A DNA stretch of 64,000 bases from Candidatus Melainabacteria bacterium (GTDB lineage: Bacteria > Cyanobacteriota > Vampirovibrionia > Obscuribacterales > Obscuribacteraceae), in the NCBI GenBank assembly GCA_017307165.1, contig JAFKGK010000003.1, forward strand, positions 558,001 through 622,000, read 5' to 3'. Both the position numbers and the translations under genes were made by a program. Positions within the stretch are counted from its first letter, which is position 1. The number at the start of each line of letters is the position of its first letter. Under the pieces are notes generated by a model that was not told the origin of the DNA, did not search any database, and worked only from the letters and a program-made list of their open reading frames with translations. Positions 18,074 to 25,878 of the stretch are shown piece after piece.

Positions 18074-19616
18074 GACCTTTATGTACCCGGTTTTGCAGAG
18101 ACTGGGCTAGAGCTTGCATGGCAAGGTCACTCGGATCGAAAGTATCTACTGTAAAGGCCGGAAAAAGCTTAGAATCTGAGTTAGGATTAGCATCAGAAGA
18201 CCTGCTTGCTTGATCATAGGCTTGACGATCAAATGGTGTGTCAGTCTGAACGTGGCCAATGCAGGTATCGATTTTTTGCAGATTGCGCAATGCTTTGAGT
18301 AAATTGGTTTGACCAGCAAATACCTGGGCTCTAAAAGTGAGCACCAGGATATTATGATCTAAAGCAATCCTCTGGATGTTTTCGATTGTCCTTCTGATCT
18401 CTTCACTGTCGGGATCGAGAGGGTAGGTGGTTTCCAGGCCGTTAAGATGATGTGCTAAACGCATGGGATATCTAGGATGCTCAGGTCTGAAGATATGCCA
18501 TGGCCTATCCTCGTGGTCTGGATATTTTATCCATTGCCATTGTTGAGCCTGCATGGATGCCTGCTTGCACAATGCATTGTCTCCAACCAGGCGGGACGAA
18601 ATTGCCTCGATGCTTTGCATTTGTGGTCTATCTGCAAAATACAGATCTAGTTTAGCCAAGCTCTTATGGAGTCGATCTTGCGATATCCTTCCTGAATCGA
18701 TTGCTGCGGCGATTGCCTCTACTGCCTCGAGAGATTGTTGATAAGTGCCACAAACGAGGATCAGATCAATGCCAGCCAAGAACGCTCTGACACAGGCTTC
18801 GCCCAGGCCATAAGCGTTGGTGATAGCTTTCATGGTCATATCATCGGAGACGATTAGCCCCTTAAACCCTAGTTTATCGATTAAGAGATCGCTGACGATG
18901 CTTGCCTCCATAGATGAAGGCAGCGGTTTTTGGTCTTTAAAGATCAAGGGCAGCCAAATATGACCGATCAGCATGGCATCTAACTTTGCTTCATCGATCA
19001 TTTTTGCAAATGGGACTAAATCCGAAGAAATCAATTGTTCTAGATCTTTTTGCACCACTGCCAGTTCTAGATGAGAGTCCTGGCTCGTGCTGCCGTGACC
19101 GGGAAAGTGCTTGCCGCAAGATAAAATGCCTTGTTTTGCAAAACCTGACACCATCGACTTTGCAGTTTTGACTATGGTATCTATATCTAGCCCAAGTGCG
19201 CGTGTGCATATGATGGGATTGCGTGCGTTTGATAAGAGATCTAGAGTCGGTGCAAGGAGTAGATTGAAGCCGAGAGCCTTGAGTTGACCGGCATTGACAG
19301 ACGAGACATTCTCAATCGTCTGGGCATCTCTGGTCATCGCCAGTGCCATCGGTGAGGGCAATGGAGACAGGACATGGTCAAAACGCTGTACTGCGCCGCC
19401 TTCTTGATCCACGGTCAAAACAGGAGCATGCCTTGATGTTTTGATTATGTCCTGGCAGAGTTGCCAAAGCTGCAAAAGATCCTGAGCATTTTCTTTAAAT
19501 AAAGTAACACCACCCAGGCGTCCTTCTGCAAGCGCCTGTCGATGCTGGTCGTCGAGAGTCAACCCTGGCAGTCTGCCTAAGATCAGCCTGCCGGCTGCAA
19601 GGCGATTGTCGTGCAT
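18063..19616 (-). CDS. nagZ: Beta-N-acetylhexosaminidase (glycoside hydrolase family 3)
   Basis: Removes N-acetylglucosamine from muropeptides during cell-wall recycling. DQEGG at residues 70-74, the acid/base loop KHFPGHGS at 169-176 and the nucleophile region VSDDMTM at 256-262 are intact. At 517 residues it is longer than cytosolic NagZ (about 340) because of a C-terminal extension that I cannot assign. No signal peptide is seen. It starts 2 bp after the upstream cyclase gene. Confidence 0.9.
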   Translation of the reverse strand: MHDNRLAAGRLILGRLPGLTLDDQHRQALAEGRLGGVTLFKENAQDLLQLWQLCQDIIKTSRHAPVLTVDQEGGAVQRFDHVLSPLPSPMALAMTRDAQTIENVSSVNAGQLKALGFNLLLAPTLDLLSNARNPIICTRALGLDIDTIVKTAKSMVSGFAKQGILSCGKHFPGHGSTSQDSHLELAVVQKDLEQLISSDLVPFAKMIDEAKLDAMLIGHIWLPLIFKDQKPLPSSMEASIVSDLLIDKLGFKGLIVSDDMTMKAITNAYGLGEACVRAFLAGIDLILVCGTYQQSLEAVEAIAAAIDSGRISQDRLHKSLAKLDLYFADRPQMQSIEAISSRLVGDNALCKQASMQAQQWQWIKYPDHEDRPWHIFRPEHPRYPMRLAHHLNGLETTYPLDPDSEEIRRTIENIQRIALDHNILVLTFRAQVFAGQTNLLKALRNLQKIDTCIGHVQTDTPFDRQAYDQASRSSDANPNSDSKLFPAFTVDTFDPSDLAMQALAQSLQNRVHKGHDR

Positions 19617-19617
19617 A

Positions 19618-20589
19618 TCAGGATAGTTTCTCCAGCAACCTGTAGACTTCGACTTGTCTTTGTCTGCCTTTTACATTTTGATGACCGAGAAACTCGAACT
19701 TGAAATTGTTTTTGGCTAATTCGTATGTTTGGCCTTCTACGTAGATGTCGCCGGGACGATCATCACCGATGAGTTTTTCCAGACGAAAAACAAGATTTGC
19801 CGTGTCTCCCAATAAGGCTGGATTGGATACAGATCCTCCTAGCGATCCTGCAGCTACAGGCCCAGTCGCTAGTGCCATGTCCAGCATCAAGGGATGATGG
19901 TCGAAAGGCCAGATAGACTTATCTTGAGCTAGCCTGATAGATAGCTGTCTCAATTGGAGCGCTGTATGGCAGGCCTGGCAAGCTGGAACTGACGCGCCTT
20001 TAGGGCTCGAGTCAGTGCCGTGCCAGTAAGCCATAATAGCGTCGCCCGCGATTTTTTCGAGTTGGCCATAGTTTTTGTTGATTTCAGCATTGAGCTCGTC
20101 AAAGACTTTTTGTGCCGCTTGCATGACCAGTGTGGGCTGATTAGCATTTTGCTCCATCAAAGAAGTAAAGTTTTTGATGTCGCCTACCAGGATGGTGGCA
20201 TTCATCATTTGAATGCGAAACTGTGTCCTGTCTTGAGCATCTTCGACATCTTCTTCTTCAAAGTTTTGATCTTCTGGAGGGAAGACTGCCAATTCGTATT
20301 GAGCGATGCGTATTCGACTGTTAGGCCTCAGCAAGTATTCACGGCCCGGAGTCAATCTTGTGGTATCAAGAGTGGTGCCGTTTGTGGAGCCGGAATCGAT
20401 TATGGTCCAGCCGTCCGCCTTGCATCTGATCTCAGCATGTTGCCCTGATACTTCGGGGTAAGGCAAGACGAGCTTTTTAACGCCGCCTGTGGAAGGTTTG
20501 CGTCCGATTTGCAAAACCTCGCCGTCGGCCAACTCAACTGTATAAGCCTCGGGTGTATCAGGATTGACCGTGAGGGTGCCGGCGCTCAT
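19618..20589 (-). CDS. FHA domain - class III nucleotidyl cyclase
   Basis: A 323-residue protein. An N-terminal FHA domain (residues about 24-100; SGQHAEIRC and DSGSTNGT) binds phosphothreonine peptides. A class III adenylate/guanylate cyclase domain (about 130-315) follows. The metal-binding aspartates are present in VGDIKNFTSL and in KIAGDAIMAYW, so the domain may be active, but the base-specificity residues cannot be decided by eye. No membrane segment is visible. An AAAGGAG ribosome binding site precedes the ATG. It lies 13 bp after metK in the same operon. Confidence 0.88.
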   Translation of the reverse strand: MSAGTLTVNPDTPEAYTVELADGEVLQIGRKPSTGGVKKLVLPYPEVSGQHAEIRCKADGWTIIDSGSTNGTTLDTTRLTPGREYLLRPNSRIRIAQYELAVFPPEDQNFEEEDVEDAQDRTQFRIQMMNATILVGDIKNFTSLMEQNANQPTLVMQAAQKVFDELNAEINKNYGQLEKIAGDAIMAYWHGTDSSPKGASVPACQACHTALQLRQLSIRLAQDKSIWPFDHHPLMLDMALATGPVAAGSLGGSVSNPALLGDTANLVFRLEKLIGDDRPGDIYVEGQTYELAKNNFKFEFLGHQNVKGRQRQVEVYRLLEKLS

Positions 20590-20602
20590 CGAAAGGACTC
20601 CT

Positions 20603-21877
20603 TTATTTAGCGCTGACCGAATTGCTGGATTTACTGTTTTGATTCAACTGCTTTTTCAATTCTTCCACTTTGTCAAGTCTTTCCCATGGCAAATCCAGAT
20701 CAGATCGACCAAAATGTCCATAAGCGGCCACATTTTGATAGAAGCGTCCATTATTGGCCTTTGGAAGGTCCCTTAATGCAAATGATTTGATGATTGCAGC
20801 TGGTCTAAGGTCGAATGTATTTTGGACAATTTCTGTAATCTGACTATCGCTGAGTTTGCCAGTGCCAAAAGTGGTTACGTGTATCGAAGTTGGTCGTGCA
20901 ACTCCGATCGCATAAGCAATTTGGACTTCGCAGCGTGATGCCAGACCAGCGGCGACAATATTTTTAGCTACGTGGCGTGTCGCATAGGCAGCCGATCTGT
21001 CGACCTTAGTGGGATCCTTGCCGCTAAAGGCTCCCCCACCGTGTCTAGAATACCCACCATAAGTATCCACTATGATCTTGCGCCCTGTGAGTCCTGCATC
21101 ACCCTGCGGCCCGCCGACTACAAAGCGACCACTCGGATTGATGAGATATCTAGTCTTAGAGTCTGGTTTGATTTCCAGATCTTGGAAGACAGGCATTATT
21201 ACATACGCTTTGAGATCTTGGGCGATACGTTCCTGCAACTTGGTATTGTCAGTAATACCATCGATCTCGGGATCATGTTGAGTGGAGATCAAAATAGAGT
21301 CTACTCGCACTGGTTTGTGACCGTCGTACTCGACTGCGACTTGAGTCTTGCCATCAGGTCTCAGATAACTAAGGGTGCCATTTTTGCGGACCTGGGATAG
21401 TCGGCGAGCCATGCGGTGAGCAAGTGAGATGGGCAGAGGCATCAACTCTGGCGTCTCGTCGCAGGCAAAACCAAACATCATGCCCTGGTCGCCAGCACCT
21501 GTTTCGTCTTCTTTATTATTTTGCCCATCGCGAGCCTCTAAAGCTACATTGACCCCATCGGCAATATCCGGTGATTGCTTGTTGATAGCGGTCAGGATTG
21601 CGCAGCTGTTAGCATCAAACCCGCCACCTTTGGGACCTGCATAGCCGATCTCAGTAATGACGGAGCGAACCAGGTCCTGAAAATCTATATTTGCGGTAGT
21701 CGTTATCTCGCCGGTGACCAGGACTAAACCTGTTGATACTGCGCACTCGGCCGCCACTCTGGCTTTGGGATCTTGATTGAGGATATGATCCAGGATGGCG
21801 TCGGATATCTGATCGCAAACCTTGTCGGGATGGCCCTCGGTAACGGATTCGGATGTAAACAAATAGTTGGACGACAA
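20603..21877 (-). CDS. metK: S-adenosylmethionine synthetase
   Basis: Forms S-adenosylmethionine from methionine and [24 protein letters not shown] at the N terminus, [10 protein letters not shown] in the middle and [15 protein letters not shown] are the family signatures. I place the start at TTG 21877, which has a GGGAG ribosome binding site 8 bp upstream and gives the usual N terminus ([10 protein letters not shown]). An in-frame ATG at 21934 would add 19 atypical residues. It leads a tight operon with an FHA-cyclase, nagZ and a small membrane protein. Confidence 0.94.
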   Translation of the reverse strand: MSSNYLFTSESVTEGHPDKVCDQISDAILDHILNQDPKARVAAECAVSTGLVLVTGEITTTANIDFQDLVRSVITEIGYAGPKGGGFDANSCAILTAINKQSPDIADGVNVALEARDGQNNKEDETGAGDQGMMFGFACDETPELMPLPISLAHRMARRLSQVRKNGTLSYLRPDGKTQVAVEYDGHKPVRVDSILISTQHDPEIDGITDNTKLQERIAQDLKAYVIMPVFQDLEIKPDSKTRYLINPSGRFVVGGPQGDAGLTGRKIIVDTYGGYSRHGGGAFSGKDPTKVDRSAAYATRHVAKNIVAAGLASRCEVQIAYAIGVARPTSIHVTTFGTGKLSDSQITEIVQNTFDLRPAAIIKSFALRDLPKANNGRFYQNVAAYGHFGRSDLDLPWERLDKVEELKKQLNQNSKSSNSVSAK

Positions 21878-21954
21878 AATGGCAACTCCCGGTCGGTTGA
21901 GCTGAGTAAGCAGAAATGACGCCCAAGAGAGCATCTTTTAGCTGATCTTTGCTA

Positions 21955-22016
21955 TGCTACCATTTTTTATCCGTCCGAAATTAAATATGGTCGTCGGGTG
22001 CTACCATTGCTACCAT
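21955..22016. promoter_or_regulatory. Three TGCTACCAT repeats between metK and an ECF sigma gene
   Basis: The nonamer TGCTACCAT occurs exactly at 21955-21963, 21999-22007 and 22008-22016, the last two in direct tandem. This lies in the short divergent region between metK and the sigma gene. It may be an operator or activator site; no known regulator motif is recognised. Confidence 0.4.
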
Positions 22017-22043
22017 ATAAAGGATCCAATCGCAGGGTTTTCT

Positions 22044-22649
22044 ATGGCCACAGCCTACTCTCAAAAAAGTGATCGTGATCTGGTTCTGGCCTGCCAGAAA
22101 CGAGAGCCTCAAGCCTTTGAAGAACTCGTCAAACGTCATCAGCGCACCGTATTTGCGCTTTTGTACCAATTAGCTCCAGATTGGGACGACACCAGTGACC
22201 TTGCACAAGAAGTCTTTATCAGGGTCTGGCGCTCGATCAACAATTTACGCAACCCGGCCTCTTTTAGATCCTGGTTGACTCAGATCGTGACCAATCTCTT
22301 TTATGACGAATTGCGCAAACGTCCTCGTAAGCTGCCCACCGTTTCTATGGATGAGAGCCTGGATGACGAAGACGATGGGGCTACGAGGGACATACCTGAT
22401 ACGTCCTTGATTCCTGAAGAAAAGGCCCTTAATAAAGAGATATCGGACGTCATTCGTCAAGCCATGTTACGACTTCCGGAACAGTTTCGAACAGCCATCG
22501 TCTTGAGAGAAGTTGAAGGTCTGAGCTATGACGAAATCGCAGTCATAACGCAAACAGAAATGGGCACGGTCAAATCTCGTATAGCACGAGCTCGTACCAA
22601 GTTGCAGGAAATGCTCAAACCTTACCTCGAAAATCAGGAAGTTAGTTGA
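22044..22649 (+). CDS. ECF-type RNA polymerase sigma factor
   Basis: A 201-residue sigma-70 family protein with region 2 (FEELVKRHQRTVF, DTSDLAQEVFIRVW, FRSWLTQIVTNLFYDELRK) and region 4 (LPEQFRTAIVLREVEGLSYDEIA, GTVKSRIARARTKL). ATG 22044 gives the usual N terminus (SDRDLVLACQKREPQAF); an earlier in-frame start at 21954 would add 30 atypical residues. The next gene, 7 bp downstream, encodes a zinc-finger anti-sigma protein, so this sigma is probably held inactive at the membrane until a signal arrives. Confidence 0.92.
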   Translation: MATAYSQKSDRDLVLACQKREPQAFEELVKRHQRTVFALLYQLAPDWDDTSDLAQEVFIRVWRSINNLRNPASFRSWLTQIVTNLFYDELRKRPRKLPTVSMDESLDDEDDGATRDIPDTSLIPEEKALNKEISDVIRQAMLRLPEQFRTAIVLREVEGLSYDEIAVITQTEMGTVKSRIARARTKLQEMLKPYLENQEVS

Positions 22650-22656
22650 GGGGCAT

Positions 22657-23586
22657 ATGATGTTCGACTCTTGTGCGCAAGTAAAAGAAGAGCTTTCCGC
22701 CCTTTTGGATGCTCAGGCCGAAAGTAGCAGGGATGCAATCGAATTGCATATGTCCGGTTGCCAAGACTGTGCCAATGAGTATGCAAGTCTCAAGACTGTC
22801 AAAGATATGGTCGCCAGGGCTATGGATGCTTGCAAGGTCGACCTTGAGTCTAATATGCCGGGTCTGGATATTTGGTCCTCTATACAGGGGCGTTTGCCTT
22901 CGGTTTGCGAGGTTATTCAAGAAGATCTCTCTGCTTATTTGGATGGAGAGTTGACTGCTCCAGCTCAGGAGGGAGTCAATCTGCATCTAAAAGAATGCGA
23001 AGACTGCCTTGGCCGATTTAAACTGCTAAATGAGACAAACCGTATCCTCGCTAAAGGGCTAGAGCTGCCAGCCGACAAAGAAGTAGACATTTGGAGCTCA
23101 GTCAAGGTAAGGCTAAATAAAGATTGTGCTTTGATAGACAATGAGTTGTCTGCCTACCTCGACCAAGAAGTGGCCACATTGAGGCATCGCGAAATCACTC
23201 GCCACCTGGCCGAATGTGCTGATTGCCAGAGTGAATTTGGTAAATTGACCTCGGTCGGGGATCTCATTCGTGATGCCTATAAGCCTGATATCCCACAAGA
23301 TTTTGATCTCTGGCCGCAGATCAAGTCAAAACTAAATGTCGTCCAATTTACTCCCAAGGCCGAAACCCCAACACCCGTCAAAGCCAAGCCTCGTGGTATC
23401 GATCGTCGATACTATGTCGGTGCGGCTGTGGCTGCTGTCTTTGTACTTGTTTTTGGTCTTGGTGCTTTTTGGCTCAATACTCCGGGACAATCCAATATTA
23501 GACAGGTCTCTGCCGAGTCCTACCTGATCGAATCGTCTCTAATCGAGCCTGCAAATCGTGCTGAGGCAGTGGTCTATGAGGAATAA
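22657..23586 (+). CDS. Anti-sigma factor with three tandem zinc-finger modules
   Basis: Membrane-anchored anti-sigma protein of 309 residues. Three copies of a ZAS/zf-HC2 unit of about 73-79 residues lie in tandem, each with HxxxCxxC: His31-Cys35-Cys38, His110-Cys114-Cys117 and His183-Cys187-Cys190. Each ends with a related linker (DIWSSIQGRL, DIWSSVKVRL, DLWPQIKSKL). One membrane span lies at about 252-272, leaving a short external tail. Usual members have one such unit. It should bind the ECF sigma encoded just upstream. Confidence 0.88.
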   Translation: MMFDSCAQVKEELSALLDAQAESSRDAIELHMSGCQDCANEYASLKTVKDMVARAMDACKVDLESNMPGLDIWSSIQGRLPSVCEVIQEDLSAYLDGELTAPAQEGVNLHLKECEDCLGRFKLLNETNRILAKGLELPADKEVDIWSSVKVRLNKDCALIDNELSAYLDQEVATLRHREITRHLAECADCQSEFGKLTSVGDLIRDAYKPDIPQDFDLWPQIKSKLNVVQFTPKAETPTPVKAKPRGIDRRYYVGAAVAAVFVLVFGLGAFWLNTPGQSNIRQVSAESYLIESSLIEPANRAEAVVYEE

Positions 23587-23587
23587 C

Positions 23588-24115
23588 GTGCCAGGACTTG
23601 TTAATAAAAGCGGCGTCCTTTGCGCTGCAGTCAGTCTGGTGGCGATTGCCGCCGAGATTTCTTTTGCCCCAAAAGCGCTGGCTCAAGAAGGGCAAGCCAC
23701 TAGTAGCTGTTGCATAGATTGGAGCAAGCTCAATCTGACGGCTCAGCAAAATACACAAATCCAAGGTCTGGAGCAGCAATGGTATAAGGAGTTTAACGAG
23801 ATCTCTCCTCAGTTGCGAGATGATCGCGTGCGATTGCAAAAGGCCATCGCCGATCATAATAGTGATCCTGTCCAGATAATGGCTTTGCAGCAATCTGTCG
23901 CTCGCAAAAAGGAGCAGTTGAGCAACGCTGCAATGCAAAATTATTTGAGCAAAAAGAAAGTACTGAATGAGACGCAGCAAAAGCAGCTCGAAGAAATGAT
24001 ACGTAAAGAGATGCAGACTAGACGAGCGCAAATGTATCCTGGGGCTAACGCTAGTCCTGAGCCAGATCGGCTGCAAAACCTCATGCAGAGGATATGGCCG
24101 GTCAACGACAAATAG
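23588..24115 (+). CDS. Spy/CpxP-like secreted protein
   Basis: The GTG at 23588 lies 5 bp after a GAGGA ribosome binding site and gives a protein with a signal peptide ending near ALAQ. The mature part is helical and Gln/Lys-rich, with LNLTAQQNTQIQGLEQQW resembling the LTxxQ repeat of Spy/CpxP/ZraP periplasmic proteins, plus a second candidate (LNETQQKQLEEMI). It is the third gene of the sigma/anti-sigma operon, so a role in sensing envelope stress or metals is plausible. In-frame ATGs at 23558 and 23576 are alternative starts. Confidence 0.72.
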   Translation: MPGLVNKSGVLCAAVSLVAIAAEISFAPKALAQEGQATSSCCIDWSKLNLTAQQNTQIQGLEQQWYKEFNEISPQLRDDRVRLQKAIADHNSDPVQIMALQQSVARKKEQLSNAAMQNYLSKKKVLNETQQKQLEEMIRKEMQTRRAQMYPGANASPEPDRLQNLMQRIWPVNDK

Positions 24116-24124
24116 AATTAAGGC

Positions 24125-24160
24125 AAAAAAAAGATCTGGCTCTCAGCCAGATCTTTTTTT
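24125..24160 (+). terminator. Terminator after the sigma/anti-sigma operon
   Basis: Perfect stem GATCTGGCT / AGCCAGATC with a CTC loop, preceded by eight A and followed by seven T. It lies 10 bp past the Spy-like gene and could also work in the opposite direction. Confidence 0.9.
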
Positions 24161-24650
24161 CAGATGTGAGCGCTTTAATTAAGTGCAGCAAATGTTTGCG
24201 ATGCTTTGTGGTCTTGACGAGCCAAAAATGAAACGTAAATGCTTAGTCTGGTATCATATTTGGTTCAGTCTTTGCCAAGATATATTTGCTGCGCCTTGGG
24301 CCGATATGCTTGATATGCGTAACCGCTTATCGCTGCATATCGGGTTATTTTATCTTGAGCCTTGGTATATGCAAGCAATACAAATTGCTGATAAGAAGCG
24401 GATCTCTAACGTAGCCATAGCGATAGCGAAAATATTTGCAATACCACTTTTGGTGGCATAAATTAAACGTGCTCTTGCAGGTCTTTTCAGTGGGAACTAA
24501 TCTCGTATAATTATTCGGTGTTAACGACGTTGCTTCGCACGTCTTATCCCCGCCCTGTACATACCCCGCACGGACCAGTCTTACGACCGGTCTAGCAGAT
24601 GCATGCCTTGACGCATTGCTGCTAGTTTGTGCTGCCTGAGAGTAATCCAA
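24161..24650. other. Gene-free region with a structured leader near its right end
   Basis: No convincing gene lies in this stretch. The left 300 bp are AT-richer than the flanks and hold only unconvincing small frames. Near the right end a perfect TATAAT stands at 24506-24511 with no clear -35 box. It is followed by three potential hairpins: 24526-24543 (GACGT/ACGTC), about 24572-24594 (GGACC/GGTCT, weak), and 24592-24625 (CTAGCAG-ATGC / GCAT-TG-CTGCTAG, strong). The last ends 25 bp before the next start codon. The weak second and strong third stems overlap and would compete. This could be a 5' leader or a small RNA; it matches no family I know. Confidence 0.45.
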
Positions 24651-25190
24651 ATGCCGTTGATCATCGCCAAATCCGAAGTCCAGAATAATCTCGAAGTATT
24701 GGGGTTTGCCGCAAATGTAATCTCTCTGGACGAGAAGAGGCAGGCTCTTGAAGATATGAGGGTACAAGCTCAGATCGCTTTGATCGATGAACTCAAATAT
24801 CGCAAATTGATCAACCTGGCTGTCACCTACAAGGCACGTCTTGCGGCACTCAAAACCAGAGAACTCGAAGATGTCGCCCGTCGATGGGTCCTTACGGTCC
24901 AAGGTCCTGCTGCTTCGATCAATTGGGGTGATATTACAGAAACCTTTTGGCGCAACAAAAATCTCTTTATGCATCGAGTCTTGCAAAATGACTGTCCTAT
25001 CCGTACAGAGATTGCCTGCGCCTTGAACACTAATACAAGCTTATTGATCACGATAAACGAAGCCGAGCGAGTGGCTAGATTTGATGTGGTCGAAAATGGC
25101 GGCTTGAGCGGTTATAGCATTCAAGATCTCGATTATGATCTTGCCCTTTCCGGCGTTTTTGGGCTGCTTCGCGAGATCGAGGCTGCCTGA
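24651..25190 (+). CDS. Hypothetical protein
   Basis: A 179-residue soluble protein that I do not recognise. The N-terminal half is helical and charged (DEKRQALEDMRVQAQIALIDEL), and the C-terminal half is mixed with no catalytic signature. ATG 24651 is preceded by GAGAG. It has its own upstream region with hairpins and a terminator behind it, so it is probably a single-gene unit. Confidence 0.7.
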   Translation: MPLIIAKSEVQNNLEVLGFAANVISLDEKRQALEDMRVQAQIALIDELKYRKLINLAVTYKARLAALKTRELEDVARRWVLTVQGPAASINWGDITETFWRNKNLFMHRVLQNDCPIRTEIACALNTNTSLLITINEAERVARFDVVENGGLSGYSIQDLDYDLALSGVFGLLREIEAA

Positions 25191-25233
25191 TCTGCTCAGA
25201 TCACGGTTCGCTCACAACAGTTTTATAAAGTTC

Positions 25234-25258
25234 GATCGCCACCCATGAGGTGGCGATC
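25234..25258. terminator. Bidirectional-looking terminator hairpin
   Basis: Perfect 10-bp stem GATCGCCACC / GGTGGCGATC around a CATGA loop, followed by TATTTT on the plus strand. It lies between the stops of two convergent genes. Confidence 0.8.
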
Positions 25259-25270
25259 TATTTTGTATGC

Positions 25271-25792
25271 TTATTCGCTCAAGCTCTTATTTAGCTGCTC
25301 TGCCATAAGCCTGGATTGATCCAGGTCTTTCAGAGCTTCGTCTATTTCGGCCTCGCTGAGGCCAATCCTGGCATTACGCCTAAGTGTATCTCTGGACTTA
25401 TCGCTTTTGAGTGCCAAAAAAAATGCCTTTAAAGTCGCTATCTCTTGGAGATCGGCATTTACCAGGGCTCTAACACGATTTTCGGTTGCGACGCTGTCAC
25501 TGATAGTCTTTTCATATTGCTCTTGCAATGCCGCGAAGCGCTTATTTAACAACTTTTCTGACTTGCCCTGGGCTTTCTCCTGTTCCAATTGATCGAGGCT
25601 GGAGCTGAGGCCTTCGAGTTCGCGAGTGGACTTTTCGATTGCTTGCCAGTTTGCGCGCAGGTTTTTCTGCAGCTTTTCGCACCTGGCGATTGGATCTGGG
25701 ATGGTAGTCGGTGTGGCTCTGGTGCAGGCACTCAGAATACACGCCGCCAGGGCGATAAATAAAAATTGAACTGCCTTCTTGTTTTTTCGCAT
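25271..25792 (-). CDS. Coiled-coil lipoprotein
   Basis: A 173-residue protein with a lipoprotein signal peptide: basic start, hydrophobic core and lipobox ILSAC with the acylated Cys near residue 23. The rest is helical and charged and looks like a coiled coil (about residues 37-115). It is probably anchored to the membrane on the outer side. No family was recognised. It is divergent from argS. Confidence 0.72.
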   Translation of the reverse strand: MRKNKKAVQFLFIALAACILSACTRATPTTIPDPIARCEKLQKNLRANWQAIEKSTRELEGLSSSLDQLEQEKAQGKSEKLLNKRFAALQEQYEKTISDSVATENRVRALVNADLQEIATLKAFFLALKSDKSRDTLRRNARIGLSEAEIDEALKDLDQSRLMAEQLNKSLSE

Positions 25793-25878
25793 ATCCCAAG
25801 AATAGCAAGTAAATGCCTTATCATTTGTAATTCATGTTCTAGTATTTTGCCGTGCAATCTAGTGGGGACCAAGGAGCA

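Noticed and set aside
21878..22043. SAM riboswitch upstream of metK
   Set aside because: The divergent region is short and shows no conserved SAM-riboswitch helices or terminator; only the TGCTACCAT repeats stand out.
24183..24461. 92-codon plus-strand frame in the gene-free region
   Set aside because: No ribosome binding site, odd composition (many Met, Trp and Cys), no family resemblance, and AT-rich DNA unlike neighbouring genes.
24345..24986. 213-codon minus-strand frame
   Set aside because: It runs antisense through the more plausible 24651-25190 gene and has no recognisable motif or ribosome binding site.
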